Of a DNA stretch of 33,585 nucleotides, positions 1 to 6,656 are shown in pieces; positions within the stretch are counted from its first letter, which is position 1, and every line of letters begins with the position of its first letter. The notes below the pieces were generated by a model. That model saw nothing but the letters and a program-made list of their open reading frames with translations. It was not told the origin of the DNA and searched no databases. A program made the translations under genes and the position numbers. The stretch spans positions 1 to 33,585 of the forward strand of contig JAIYEK010000129.1 of NCBI GenBank assembly GCA_027487015.1, written 5' to 3'. This stretch comes from Erythrobacteraceae bacterium. GTDB taxonomy: Bacteria; Pseudomonadota; Alphaproteobacteria; Sphingomonadales; Sphingomonadaceae.

Positions 1-774
1 CCAGAAGGGGGCGGAATTGCCCGTCCCCCGGATCGAGCGCAGCATGGCCAGCGCGATGATCCCCGTCACCACCGGCACCGGCGCGACGTAGTAGATCTGC
101 GGCACGCTAAGCCAGTGCGAGGCGTATTCCACGTTGAGGGTGATGTTGTAGAGGCTCACCGCCCCCATCAGCGCAATCGTCGCAATGCCAGCGCGGAAGG
201 CGACATAGCGCGCGTGGGTCTGCACTCCGCCCTCCAGCTTCCAGATCAGCCAGGTGCTCCCGAGCAGGGCATAGCCCGCGACCGTGCCCAGCCCGGTGAG
301 GAAGGTGTAGGGGGTGAGCCAATCCCACCAGCTCCCGGCATAGGCGCGGCCCTCGATCTCGATCCCCTGCAGCAGCGCGCCAAGGATCATGCCTTGCGAC
401 ATCGCCGCCACCAGCGAGCCGCCGAAGAAGGCGGTGTCCCAGAACTTCTCGTGCGCGGGATCACGCCAGCGGTATTCGAAGGCCACGCCGCGGAACACGA
501 GGCCGAGCAGCATGGCGATGATCAGCGGATAGGTCGCCGGCAGGATCACCGCATAGGCGAGCGGGAAGGCAGCGAACAGCCCGCCGCCACCGAGCACCAG
601 CCAGGTCTCGTTGCCATCCCACACCGGCGCGATCGAATTCATCGCGCGGTTGCGGCCCTTGCCCACCCGGAAGGTCGGGAAGAGAATGCCGATGCCGAGG
701 TCGAACCCGTCCATCACCACATAGGCGAACACCGCAAAGGCGATGATGAAGGCCCAAATGACGGTGAGGTCCAT
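1..774 (-). CDS. cydB: Cytochrome bd-type quinol oxidase subunit II (partial, 3' end outside window)
   Basis: Subunit II of the bd-type terminal quinol oxidase, an inner-membrane protein that pairs with CydA to oxidise quinol and reduce oxygen to water. The translation begins MDLTVIWAFIIAFAVFAYVV and soon shows the family signatures VMDGFDLGIG and PVWDGNETWLV, followed by several hydrophobic membrane segments. Only about 258 codons are present, against roughly 330-380 residues for the family, so the C-terminal part lies beyond base 1. Its ATG overlaps the cydA stop by one base (TGATG), which indicates translational coupling in a cydAB operon. Identification is firm. The partner's short Q-loop suggests the cyanide-insensitive (CioB) subgroup, but this subunit alone does not decide that. 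Confidence 0.95.
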   Translation of the reverse strand, partial: MDLTVIWAFIIAFAVFAYVVMDGFDLGIGILFPTFRVGKGRNRAMNSIAPVWDGNETWLVLGGGGLFAAFPLAYAVILPATYPLIIAMLLGLVFRGVAFEYRWRDPAHEKFWDTAFFGGSLVAAMSQGMILGALLQGIEIEGRAYAGSWWDWLTPYTFLTGLGTVAGYALLGSTWLIWKLEGGVQTHARYVAFRAGIATIALMGAVSLYNITLNVEYASHWLSVPQIYYVAPVPVVTGIIALAMLRSIRGTGNSAPFW

Positions 775-2228
775 CACACCGGCTCCTTTTCCGGCGGGGC
801 CTCGGTCGGCAGGGCTTCCTCACCGCCGGGGTTCTGGGTCGGCTCTGGGGTAATGCCGGCGGTGCGGATCGGAGCATCGATGCCGCTCTTGATGTCGGAT
901 TCGCCCGCGTGGGGAGCATGGCCCATAAGCTTGAGGATGTACCACACGCCGATCCCGAACACGGTGAAGTAGACGAGGATGAAGGCGAGCAGCGAGGCAG
1001 CCACGGCAGGCGCATCGAGCGGGCTTGCCGCATCGGCGGTCCGCAGCAGGCCGTAGATCACGAAAGGCTGGCGGCCGACTTCGGTGGTGATCCATCCGGC
1101 GAGCACCGCAGCAAAGCCCGACGGCCCCATGACGACTGCGGCACGATGCAGCCACGGCATGTCATAGAGCCGGCCACGAACGCGCCCCCACAGGCTCCAA
1201 AGGCCAATGCCCAGCATCGCAAAACCGATGCCGACCATGATGCGGAAGCTCCAGAACACCACCGGCACCGGCGGCTCTAGATTGTCGGGAATGGTGTCGA
1301 GACCCGCGAGCGGAGCGTTCATATCGTGCTTCAGGATCAGCGAGGACATGTCCGGAATTTCGATCGCATAGCGCACCGTCTTGGCTTCGCTGTCAGGAAT
1401 GCCGAACAGGATCAGCGGCGCGCCATCGGGGTGGCTCTGATAGTGCCCCTCCATCGCCATCACCTTCACCGGCTGATGCTCGAGCGTGTTGAGGCCGTGC
1501 ATGTCCCCTGCGAAGATCTGCGCAGGGGTGACAATCGCGGCCATCCACATCGCCATCGAGAACATCTTCCGTGCATGCGGATTGGCGCGGTCCTTCAAGA
1601 GGTGCCAAGCACCCACCGCGCCGACCACGAAGGCGGTGGTGAGGTAGGCCGCCATCACGGTGTGGACGAGGCGATAGGGGAAGCTCGGGTTGAAGATGAT
1701 CGCGGTCCAGCTCTCGCCGGGCAGGAACTGGCCGTTGTCGCCGATGATGTAGCCGGTCGGCGTCTGCATCCAGCTGTTGACGCTGAGGATCCAGAAGGCC
1801 GAGACGAAGGTGCCGAGCGCCACCATCAGGGTCGCAGCGAAGTGCAGCTTTTTGCCCACCTTGCTCATCCCGAACAGCATCACCCCTAGGAAGCCCGCCT
1901 CGAGGAAGAAAGCGGTCAGCACCTCGTAGGCCATCAGCGGGCCGATGACCGGGCCGGCCTTGTCGGAGAACACTGCCCAATTGGTGCCGAACTGGTAGGA
2001 CATGACAATCCCCGAGACGACACCCATCGCAAAAGCGATCGCGAATATCTTGAGCCAGTATTTGAACAGGTCGAGATAGACCGACTTGCCGGTCTTCAGC
2101 CACAGCCCCTCGAGCACCGCAAGGTAGCTCGCCAGCCCGATCGAGAACGCCGGGAAGAAGAAATGGAAGCTCACCGTGAAAGCGAACTGGATCCGCGCGA
2201 GGAGCAGGGCGTCGAGATTGTCAAACAT
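774..2228 (-). CDS. cydA: Cytochrome bd-type quinol oxidase subunit I, short Q-loop (CioA-like)
   Basis: Haem-bearing subunit I of the bd oxidase, 484 residues, with about nine membrane segments. By alignment to E. coli CydA, the haem ligands are H22 (b595), H189 (b558, in RLVHTVMAAY) and M331 (in WSFRIMVGIG); the conserved acidic residues E102 and E110 and the GRQP motif near residue 386 are also present. The periplasmic region between GDMHG (about 241) and the M331 helix is short and lacks the C-terminal Q-loop insertion of E. coli CydA, as in the cyanide-insensitive CIO group. The last 50 residues are a Pro/Glu-rich tail. No good Shine-Dalgarno sequence lies close to the ATG, but the N-terminus aligns well with the family. 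The next gene, cydB, starts on the stop codon. Function is certain; the CIO subgroup is inferred. Confidence 0.95.
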   Translation of the reverse strand: MFDNLDALLLARIQFAFTVSFHFFFPAFSIGLASYLAVLEGLWLKTGKSVYLDLFKYWLKIFAIAFAMGVVSGIVMSYQFGTNWAVFSDKAGPVIGPLMAYEVLTAFFLEAGFLGVMLFGMSKVGKKLHFAATLMVALGTFVSAFWILSVNSWMQTPTGYIIGDNGQFLPGESWTAIIFNPSFPYRLVHTVMAAYLTTAFVVGAVGAWHLLKDRANPHARKMFSMAMWMAAIVTPAQIFAGDMHGLNTLEHQPVKVMAMEGHYQSHPDGAPLILFGIPDSEAKTVRYAIEIPDMSSLILKHDMNAPLAGLDTIPDNLEPPVPVVFWSFRIMVGIGFAMLGIGLWSLWGRVRGRLYDMPWLHRAAVVMGPSGFAAVLAGWITTEVGRQPFVIYGLLRTADAASPLDAPAVAASLLAFILVYFTVFGIGVWYILKLMGHAPHAGESDIKSGIDAPIRTAGITPEPTQNPGGEEALPTEAPPEKEPV

Positions 2229-2332
2229 GGCTGGCAGCTAATCCCTCGGGCAGCGCGATCAATTGCTTTTGGCGCAACCGAGATACGGTTTGAAGCCGAA
2301 AGGGTTGCACCGGGCTCTCGCAAAGGCTTGCG

Positions 2333-3115
2333 TCAGGCCCACAGCGTCTGTCCGCTGCGGTAAAGCATGTAGGCAGCGACGGCGAAAATCAGCAGCGCGA
2401 ACACGGTCTTGAGCTGGCCGCCGTTGGCCAAGCGATGCGACACCCGCGTGCCGACCAGCCCGCCTGCGGTCCCTCCGACGATGAACACGCCCGCAAGGCT
2501 CCAGTCGACGAGGCCCGAGACGGCGTAATTCCCCGCGGTCGCCAGCCCGAAGGCCGTCACCGCGACCAGGCTGGTGCCAACCGCATTGATCATCATCATG
2601 TCGGTCGAGGCGATCAGGCCGGGGACGATCAGAAAGCCCCCGCCGATCCCGAAGAACCCGCTGAAGGCGCCGGTGCCGAGGCCATAGGCGATGAGGCGCG
2701 GGGCATTGTCGCGGCCCAGCCTGACGCCGGGATCGCCGGACGCCTTGCGGCTGCGCAGCATCAGCGCGCCCACCGCCAGCATCAGCAGCGCGAACAGGAA
2801 CAGCAGTTTCTCGCCATCGAAGCTCTTGCCGAGGCTCGATCCGGCCAGCGCGCCGAGCACACCGAAGGAGGCGTAGGTGAGCCCGCAGGGCCAGCGTACA
2901 TCGCCCGCGCGGGCATGCTGGGCAAGGCCGATCGCAGCATTGGCAGCCACTGCGAGCGCGCTGGTGCCGATCGCGACATGGGGGTCCTTGACGCCCACCA
3001 AGTAGACCATCAGCGGCACCGCAAGGATCGACCCGCCCCCGCCGACAAGGCCGAGCGTGAAGCCGACCAGCACCCCAGACAGGACGCCGAGCGTCAGGTG
3101 CAGCGTATCGATCAT
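2333..3115 (-). CDS. TSUP (TauE/SafE) family membrane exporter
   Basis: A 260-residue inner-membrane protein of the TauE/SafE (TSUP) family, which moves sulfite, thiosulfate, sulfoacetate or related anions. It has the two glycine-rich repeat motifs typical of the family: LGLVGGGGSILAVPLMVYL near residues 22-40 and FFGIGGGFLIVPGL in the second half, with about eight hydrophobic helices. I chose the ATG at 3115 because it overlaps the stop of the preceding YeeE-type gene (ATGA) and gives the normal family N-terminus; the reading frame stays open further upstream. It is the last gene of a four-gene operon with a persulfide-dioxygenase-like enzyme, so export of sulfite formed by that enzyme is a reasonable inference. 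Substrate is not shown by the sequence. Confidence 0.9.
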   Translation of the reverse strand: MIDTLHLTLGVLSGVLVGFTLGLVGGGGSILAVPLMVYLVGVKDPHVAIGTSALAVAANAAIGLAQHARAGDVRWPCGLTYASFGVLGALAGSSLGKSFDGEKLLFLFALLMLAVGALMLRSRKASGDPGVRLGRDNAPRLIAYGLGTGAFSGFFGIGGGFLIVPGLIASTDMMMINAVGTSLVAVTAFGLATAGNYAVSGLVDWSLAGVFIVGGTAGGLVGTRVSHRLANGGQLKTVFALLIFAVAAYMLYRSGQTLWA

Positions 3116-3537
3116 GCGCCCGCCTTGCCTTCCCACAGGCGCGCGATCATCATTCCGGCGAGCATCGCGGCAAGGAAGATCGCGGCGGGCACGGGCGCGA
3201 TAGCGAGCGCGGCAAAGCCCGGGCCGGGGCACAGCCCGGCGATGCCCCACCCGATCCCGAACAGCGCCGATCCGCCGACGAGGCGCGGCGTGATATCGGA
3301 GCGATCGGGTAGCGCGAAGCTCTCGGCAAAGGCGGGGCGCTGCATCCGGCGCTGGAACACCCAAGCGAGCGCCATCACCAGCACCGCGCCGCCCATGACG
3401 AAGGCCAGCGTCGGGTCCCAGGCGCCGAACAGATCGAGGAAGCCGCGCACCCGCGCCGGATCGGTCATGCCGCCCACGGTCAGCCCCGCGCCGAAGATCG
3501 CGCCAGAGAGCAGCGGCAGGATCAGTCCCCGAATCAT
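3112..3537 (-). CDS. YeeE/YedE family half-transporter (PmpB-like)
   Basis: A 141-residue membrane protein of the YeeE/YedE (DUF395/DUF6691) group, here as the second of two half-size proteins that together match a full-length YeeE thiosulfate transporter. Visible marks are the N-terminal LLSGAIFGAGLTVGGMTDP and, in the C-terminal half, GIAGLCPGPGFAAL with a cysteine in the position where the family carries a conserved pore cysteine. Four to five hydrophobic segments are evident. The ATG at 3537 overlaps the previous stop (ATGA) and the gene overlaps the TSUP gene the same way. In other proteobacteria such PmpA/PmpB pairs sit with a Blh-type hydrolase and an ArsR regulator (bigR and pigS loci), which is the arrangement here. 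Thiosulfate or another sulfur species is the likely cargo, by family. Confidence 0.88.
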   Translation of the reverse strand: MIRGLILPLLSGAIFGAGLTVGGMTDPARVRGFLDLFGAWDPTLAFVMGGAVLVMALAWVFQRRMQRPAFAESFALPDRSDITPRLVGGSALFGIGWGIAGLCPGPGFAALAIAPVPAAIFLAAMLAGMMIARLWEGKAGA

Positions 3538-3983
3538 GGCAGCACCGCGATGCCGAAAGCGTTCATCGCGGCGACGGTGGCAAAGCCGGTCGCCATAAAG
3601 GTGGCGACCGCGACGAGCGAGCGCTGCGACAGGCGGCTCAACCCGCACACCCCGTGCCCACTCGTGCAACCGCTGCCGAGGCGGGTGCCGATGCCGACCA
3701 GCAGCCCAGCAAGGATCAGCGGGACAGGTCCGGCGAAGGAAGGCGCGGCGGCTCCGGTCAGCGCGCCGATCACAAGCGCGCCGAGCGGGAGACCGATGAG
3801 GAATGCCAAGGCCTGCGCGCGCGGCAGCGAGCTCTCGGTCATCCCGAAAGCCCGCGCCGCGATGCCCGAGACGCCCGCGATCCGCCCTGCTCCGAGCAAC
3901 ATCAGCGCCGCAGCAAGGCCGATCAACACGCCGCCCCCAAGGCCTGCGAGCGGTGCGGCATCAGGAAATCCCGGCAGGCTCAT
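3534..3983 (-). CDS. YeeE/YedE family half-transporter (PmpA-like)
   Basis: A 149-residue membrane protein, the first half of the split YeeE/YedE pair. The signature RLGSGCTSGHGVCGLSRLS near residues 100-118 has the cysteines that in YeeE-type transporters line the path for sulfur compounds. Hydrophobic helices lie around residues 14-34, 56-78, 85-98 and 120-142. Its ATG overlaps the stop of the MBL-fold gene (ATGA), and its own stop overlaps the start of the second half, so the two halves are probably made in equal amounts. Likely role is uptake of a sulfur anion that feeds or is cleared by the neighbouring persulfide hydrolase. The family call is secure; the cargo is inferred from relatives. 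Confidence 0.9.
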   Translation of the reverse strand: MSLPGFPDAAPLAGLGGGVLIGLAAALMLLGAGRIAGVSGIAARAFGMTESSLPRAQALAFLIGLPLGALVIGALTGAAAPSFAGPVPLILAGLLVGIGTRLGSGCTSGHGVCGLSRLSQRSLVAVATFMATGFATVAAMNAFGIAVLP

Positions 3984-4912
3984 ACCGCGTTCACCGGCAG
4001 CTTGAGGTAGGTGACGCCGTTATCTTCGGGCGGCGGTAGGTGTCCGGCGCGCATGTTGACCTGCACGCTCGGGAGGATCAGGCGCGGCATGGCGAGGCCC
4101 GCGTCACGCGCCTCGCGCATCGCGACAAATACGTCTTCGGTGATGCCGTCATGCGCATGGACATTGCCCGCGCGCTCGGCAGCGACGGTGGTCTCCCACA
4201 CATATTCGCTGCGACCCTCGGGCAGATAATCGTGGCACAGGAACAGCCGCGTCGCGGGCGGGAGCGACAGGATTCGGCGCAGCGAACGGTAGAGCGTGCG
4301 CGCGTCGCCGCCGGGGAAATCGGCGCGCGCGGTGCCGTAGTCGGGCATGAACATGGTGTCGCCCACGAACACTGCGTCGCCGACCGCATAGGCGATGCAG
4401 GCCGGCGTGTGGCCGGGGACATGCATGACGGTGACCGGCAGGCTGCCGATGGAGAAGGAATCGCCATCGCGGAAGAGCACATCGAACTGCGAGCCGTCAC
4501 GTGCGAACTCGGAGCCGGTGTTGAACAGCTTTCCGAACACCTGCTGCACCCGCGTGATCTCGGCACCGATGGCGATTTTGCCGCCCTGCTTCTCCTGCAG
4601 GTAGGGCGCCGCTGAAAAGTGGTCGGCATGGGCATGGGTCTCGAGCAGCCATGTCACTTTCAGATTATGCGAAGTGACATGCGCGACCACTGCATCGGCC
4701 GAAACAGTGCTGGTGCGACCCGAAGCCGGGTCGAAATCGAGCACCGAGTCGATGATCGCCGCCTCACGGCTCGCGGGTTCATGCACGACATGGGTGACGG
4801 TGAAGGTCGCGGGGTCGAAAAAGCTCGCGATTTGGGGGCGCAAGGCGGGATCGGCGGCGGCGCGTGCGGCTTGTGCGCTGGCCTGTTCCAGCACCAGATC
4901 ATGGCTACCCAT
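3980..4912 (-). CDS. MBL-fold hydrolase, persulfide dioxygenase-like (Blh/ETHE1 type)
   Basis: A soluble metallo-beta-lactamase-fold enzyme of the sulfur dioxygenase type, which oxidises glutathione persulfide to sulfite. The metal motif THAHADH falls at residues 92-98, with further ligands H168 (VPGHTPAC), D185 (VGDTMFMPDYGTAR) and H227 (LFLCHDYLPEG); the GTAR-DFPGG segment is typical of the Blh branch. The frame is open to an ATG at 4936, but I prefer the ATG at 4912. GGAAAG lies six bases before it, and a promoter-like -35/-10 pair places the transcript start near 4936. That gives 310 residues; the alternative gives 318. It is first in a four-gene overlapping operon with the sulfur transporters and diverges from peroxiredoxin/ArsR genes. 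No rhodanese domain is fused. Function is by family; the persulfide substrate is not proven. Confidence 0.88.
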   Translation of the reverse strand: MGSHDLVLEQASAQAARAAADPALRPQIASFFDPATFTVTHVVHEPASREAAIIDSVLDFDPASGRTSTVSADAVVAHVTSHNLKVTWLLETHAHADHFSAAPYLQEKQGGKIAIGAEITRVQQVFGKLFNTGSEFARDGSQFDVLFRDGDSFSIGSLPVTVMHVPGHTPACIAYAVGDAVFVGDTMFMPDYGTARADFPGGDARTLYRSLRRILSLPPATRLFLCHDYLPEGRSEYVWETTVAAERAGNVHAHDGITEDVFVAMREARDAGLAMPRLILPSVQVNMRAGHLPPPEDNGVTYLKLPVNAV

Positions 4913-4918
4913 CACAGT

Positions 4919-4924
4919 CTTTCC
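4919..4924 (-). promoter_or_regulatory. Ribosome binding site favouring the 4912 start
   Basis: Read on the minus strand, GGAAAG ends six bases before the ATG at 4912. The in-frame ATGs at 4936 and 4930 have only AT-rich sequence before them and no purine-rich site, so this element argues for the shorter form of the MBL-fold enzyme. Confidence 0.5.
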
Positions 4925-4942
4925 AATCATTTTCATAAATTG

Positions 4943-4970
4943 TGTATATGTATTGCAATGCTCCCGTCAA
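4943..4970 (-). promoter_or_regulatory. Candidate sigma-70 promoter of the sulfur operon
   Basis: On the minus strand TTGACG (4970-4965) and TATACA (4948-4943) are separated by 16 bases, a reasonable -35/-10 pair in a stretch that is strikingly AT-rich for this genome. The predicted start of transcription is near 4936, which leaves room for the ribosome site before the ATG at 4912. It overlaps the plus-strand promoter, so one bound regulator could control both directions. Pattern match only. Confidence 0.45.
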
Positions 4971-4980
4971 GTGCTATGCT
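4953..4980 (+). promoter_or_regulatory. Candidate promoter of the peroxiredoxin/ArsR pair
   Basis: TTGCAA (4953-4958) and TATGCT (4975-4980) are 16 bases apart on the plus strand. TTGCAA lies inside the perfect 8-bp palindrome ATTGCAAT at 4952-4959. If this promoter is used, transcription would begin about at the ATG at 4988, which lacks a Shine-Dalgarno sequence, so the message might be leaderless. Pattern match only; direct repeats TGTATA and TGTATT lie just upstream and could be part of an operator. Confidence 0.35.
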
Positions 4981-4987
4981 CAGCAAC

Positions 4988-5620
4988 ATGGATCACCCCG
5001 CCCAAGTCCTGCGCATCGGCGACCTCGCCCCCGACTTCGAAGCGCGCAGCACCGTCGGACAGGTCAGGCTCTCCGCCCACCGGGGTCGCTGGCTGGTGCT
5101 GTTCTCGCACCCGGCCGACTTTACGCCCGTGTGCACCACCGAATTCGTCGCGCTCGCCCGCGAGGCTGCCGCCTTCGCAGCGCGCGACTGCGACCTCATG
5201 GCGCTCTCGGTTGACAGCCTGTTTGCCCACTTCGCCTGGCTGCGCATGATCCGCGACCGGTTCGGGGTGGAGGTGCGTTTCCCGATTATTGAGGACCCGA
5301 CGCTGGTGATCGCCCGCGCCTTCGGCATGGTCGCCGCCGCCGATCATGACAGCGCGGCGGTGCGATCAACCTTCTTTATCGATCCCCACGGCGTGATCCG
5401 GACGATGACCTGCTATCCGGCCAACCTTGGCCGTTCGATCCCTGAGATGCTGCGCATCCTCGACGGGCTCCAAGCAGTCGACGTGGCAGGGGCGCTCGCC
5501 CCGGCCAACTGGCATCCCGGCGAGCCGCTGCTCGAACAGCCGCAGCACGATCTCGACGCGGTGTTCGATGCCGAGGAAGCGACCGCGTGGTTCCTGCGCG
5601 AGACAGGGCCTGCCGCGTGA
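4988..5620 (+). CDS. Peroxiredoxin, 1-Cys (Prx6) type
   Basis: A 210-residue thiol peroxidase of the Prx6/AhpC-TSA family that reduces peroxides or peroxynitrite with a single catalytic cysteine. The active site reads HPADFTPVCTTEF with T46 and peroxidatic C49; the conserved arginine is R126. The C-terminal domain with PANWHPGE near residue 175 is typical of Prx6. Cysteines C68 and C142 exist, but no clear C-terminal resolving cysteine is seen. In-frame ATGs also occur at 4958 and 4976; I use 4988 because it gives the usual family N-terminus, though none has a clear ribosome site. Its stop overlaps the GTG start of the ArsR gene. Divergence from the persulfide operon suggests a role in handling reactive sulfur or oxygen by-products. 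Confidence 0.9.
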   Translation: MDHPAQVLRIGDLAPDFEARSTVGQVRLSAHRGRWLVLFSHPADFTPVCTTEFVALAREAAAFAARDCDLMALSVDSLFAHFAWLRMIRDRFGVEVRFPIIEDPTLVIARAFGMVAAADHDSAAVRSTFFIDPHGVIRTMTCYPANLGRSIPEMLRILDGLQAVDVAGALAPANWHPGEPLLEQPQHDLDAVFDAEEATAWFLRETGPAA

Positions 5621-5970
5621 CCTCCGAGGCCGATCTGATCGAGACATTGAAAGCGCTCGCCCACCCCTTGCGCTGGCGCATCCTCACTGCACTCGCCCAG
5701 GGTGAGCGCAATGTCGGCGAGATCGAGCAGGCGACCGGGATCGGCCAGCCTGCGCTCTCCCAGCAATTGGGCGTGCTGCGCAAGGCGGGGCTGGTGGTGA
5801 CCCGCAAGGACGCGAAGCTGGTGTTCTACTCGCTCGCCGCCAAAGCGATCGCGGCGGTCAGCGGCGCGCTGGCAGCCCTTGCTCCCGAACAGTCTGCTCC
5901 GGCCAGCGCCAGAGCCGCCTCCCCGCGCAGCGCCGCGCACGGGGTCGCCAATTTCGCACGGCTTTCCTGA
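5617..5970 (+). CDS. ArsR/SmtB-type transcriptional regulator, cysteine-free
   Basis: A 117-residue winged-helix repressor-type protein. It opens LIETLKALAHPLRWRILTAL, then the recognition helix region GIGQPALSQQLGVLRKAGLV and the wing RKDAKLVFYSL, followed by an Ala/Pro/Ser-rich tail from about residue 88. The start is taken as the GTG at 5617, which overlaps the peroxiredoxin stop (GTGA). ArsR proteins of related sulfur loci (BigR, SqrR) sense persulfides with two cysteines, but this protein has none when read from this start. It likely binds the AT-rich region between 4937 and 4960 and controls both arms. What it senses is unknown. Confidence 0.85.
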   Translation: MTSEADLIETLKALAHPLRWRILTALAQGERNVGEIEQATGIGQPALSQQLGVLRKAGLVVTRKDAKLVFYSLAAKAIAAVSGALAALAPEQSAPASARAASPRSAAHGVANFARLS

Positions 5971-5979
5971 GAAGCGGGC

Positions 5980-6618
5980 CTAGGTCGCGGGCGGCGGCCC
6001 TGCCAGCGCAGCGCGCAGGCGGCGGCGCACCAGAAACGGCTCGAGCCAGCGACCGACCAGATAGATCGCTGCAAAGATGCCGGCCAGCACATAACCCTCG
6101 TCTGGCGAGTGGCGACCTTCGTCCTTCTTCTTGTCTTTCTTCTTCTTGCTCGGATCTTCAGGCGCAGGCGCGCCGAGGAATTCGTCCACCGGGTTCAGCT
6201 TCTTGACCGCGGGGGGCTTCATTTCGTCCTTCTTCTCGGCCTTCTCGCTGGCCTCGGCCCCGGCCGCTTCCCATTCGTTGATGGCGATCGCCATCTGCGC
6301 AAAAGCGAGGAACAGAAGCGGTGTGAGGAAGCACAGCAGCAGCGCGTGGCTGAACAGGTCGAACCGCATCACGGCGCCGGCGCCCGCCTGCTCGATCCAC
6401 ATCCGCCCGCGGGTGAAGGTTGCGAGCTTGTCCTGCGCCTGCGGATTGCGCTTGGTGTAGGTCAGCACCCCGCCATCATCCGACAGGGCGGTGCCGGGAG
6501 TGCGCAGCAGCGGGTCGATGCGGGCGAAGGCTTCGGCGGCCGACATGGCCGGATCGATCGGCACTTCGCCGCGCACGCGCCAGATATTGTCGATCAGCGG
6601 CAGGCTGAGCCCGGTCAT
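5980..6618 (-). CDS. Unknown two-segment membrane protein with Lys-rich loop
   Basis: A 212-residue protein I do not recognise. Residues 1-85 are soluble-looking (including a stretch VLTYTKRNPQAQDKLATF), residues about 89-113 form one membrane segment, 118-170 are a highly charged loop with a run of lysines and aspartates (SKKKKDKKKDEG near 157-168), and about 175-195 form a second membrane segment before a short basic tail. The ATG at 6618 was chosen as the first that does not run into the gene before it. It sits 38 bases downstream of the sterol-desaturase-family gene in the same direction, so co-transcription is likely. It converges with the ArsR gene with only nine bases between stops. 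Function unknown; a membrane accessory protein is only a guess. Confidence 0.7.
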   Translation of the reverse strand: MTGLSLPLIDNIWRVRGEVPIDPAMSAAEAFARIDPLLRTPGTALSDDGGVLTYTKRNPQAQDKLATFTRGRMWIEQAGAGAVMRFDLFSHALLLCFLTPLLFLAFAQMAIAINEWEAAGAEASEKAEKKDEMKPPAVKKLNPVDEFLGAPAPEDPSKKKKDKKKDEGRHSPDEGYVLAGIFAAIYLVGRWLEPFLVRRRLRAALAGPPPAT

Positions 6619-6656
6619 GGCACGGCGCGGTGTTGCGAGGGTTCCGGCTGCCGCGC

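Noticed and set aside
115-972. Long plus-strand open frame of 285 codons opposite cydA/cydB
   Set aside because: It is antisense to two certain genes, its translation is rich in Arg, His, Glu and Gln as in shadow frames of GC-rich DNA, and no domain is visible.
2229-2332. FNR/Anr-type box upstream of cydA
   Set aside because: A TTGAT half-site exists on the minus strand but the matching ATCAA half is absent at the right spacing.
5971-5979. Terminator between the convergent ArsR and unknown membrane protein genes
   Set aside because: Only nine bases separate the stops and no hairpin with a T run is seen nearby.
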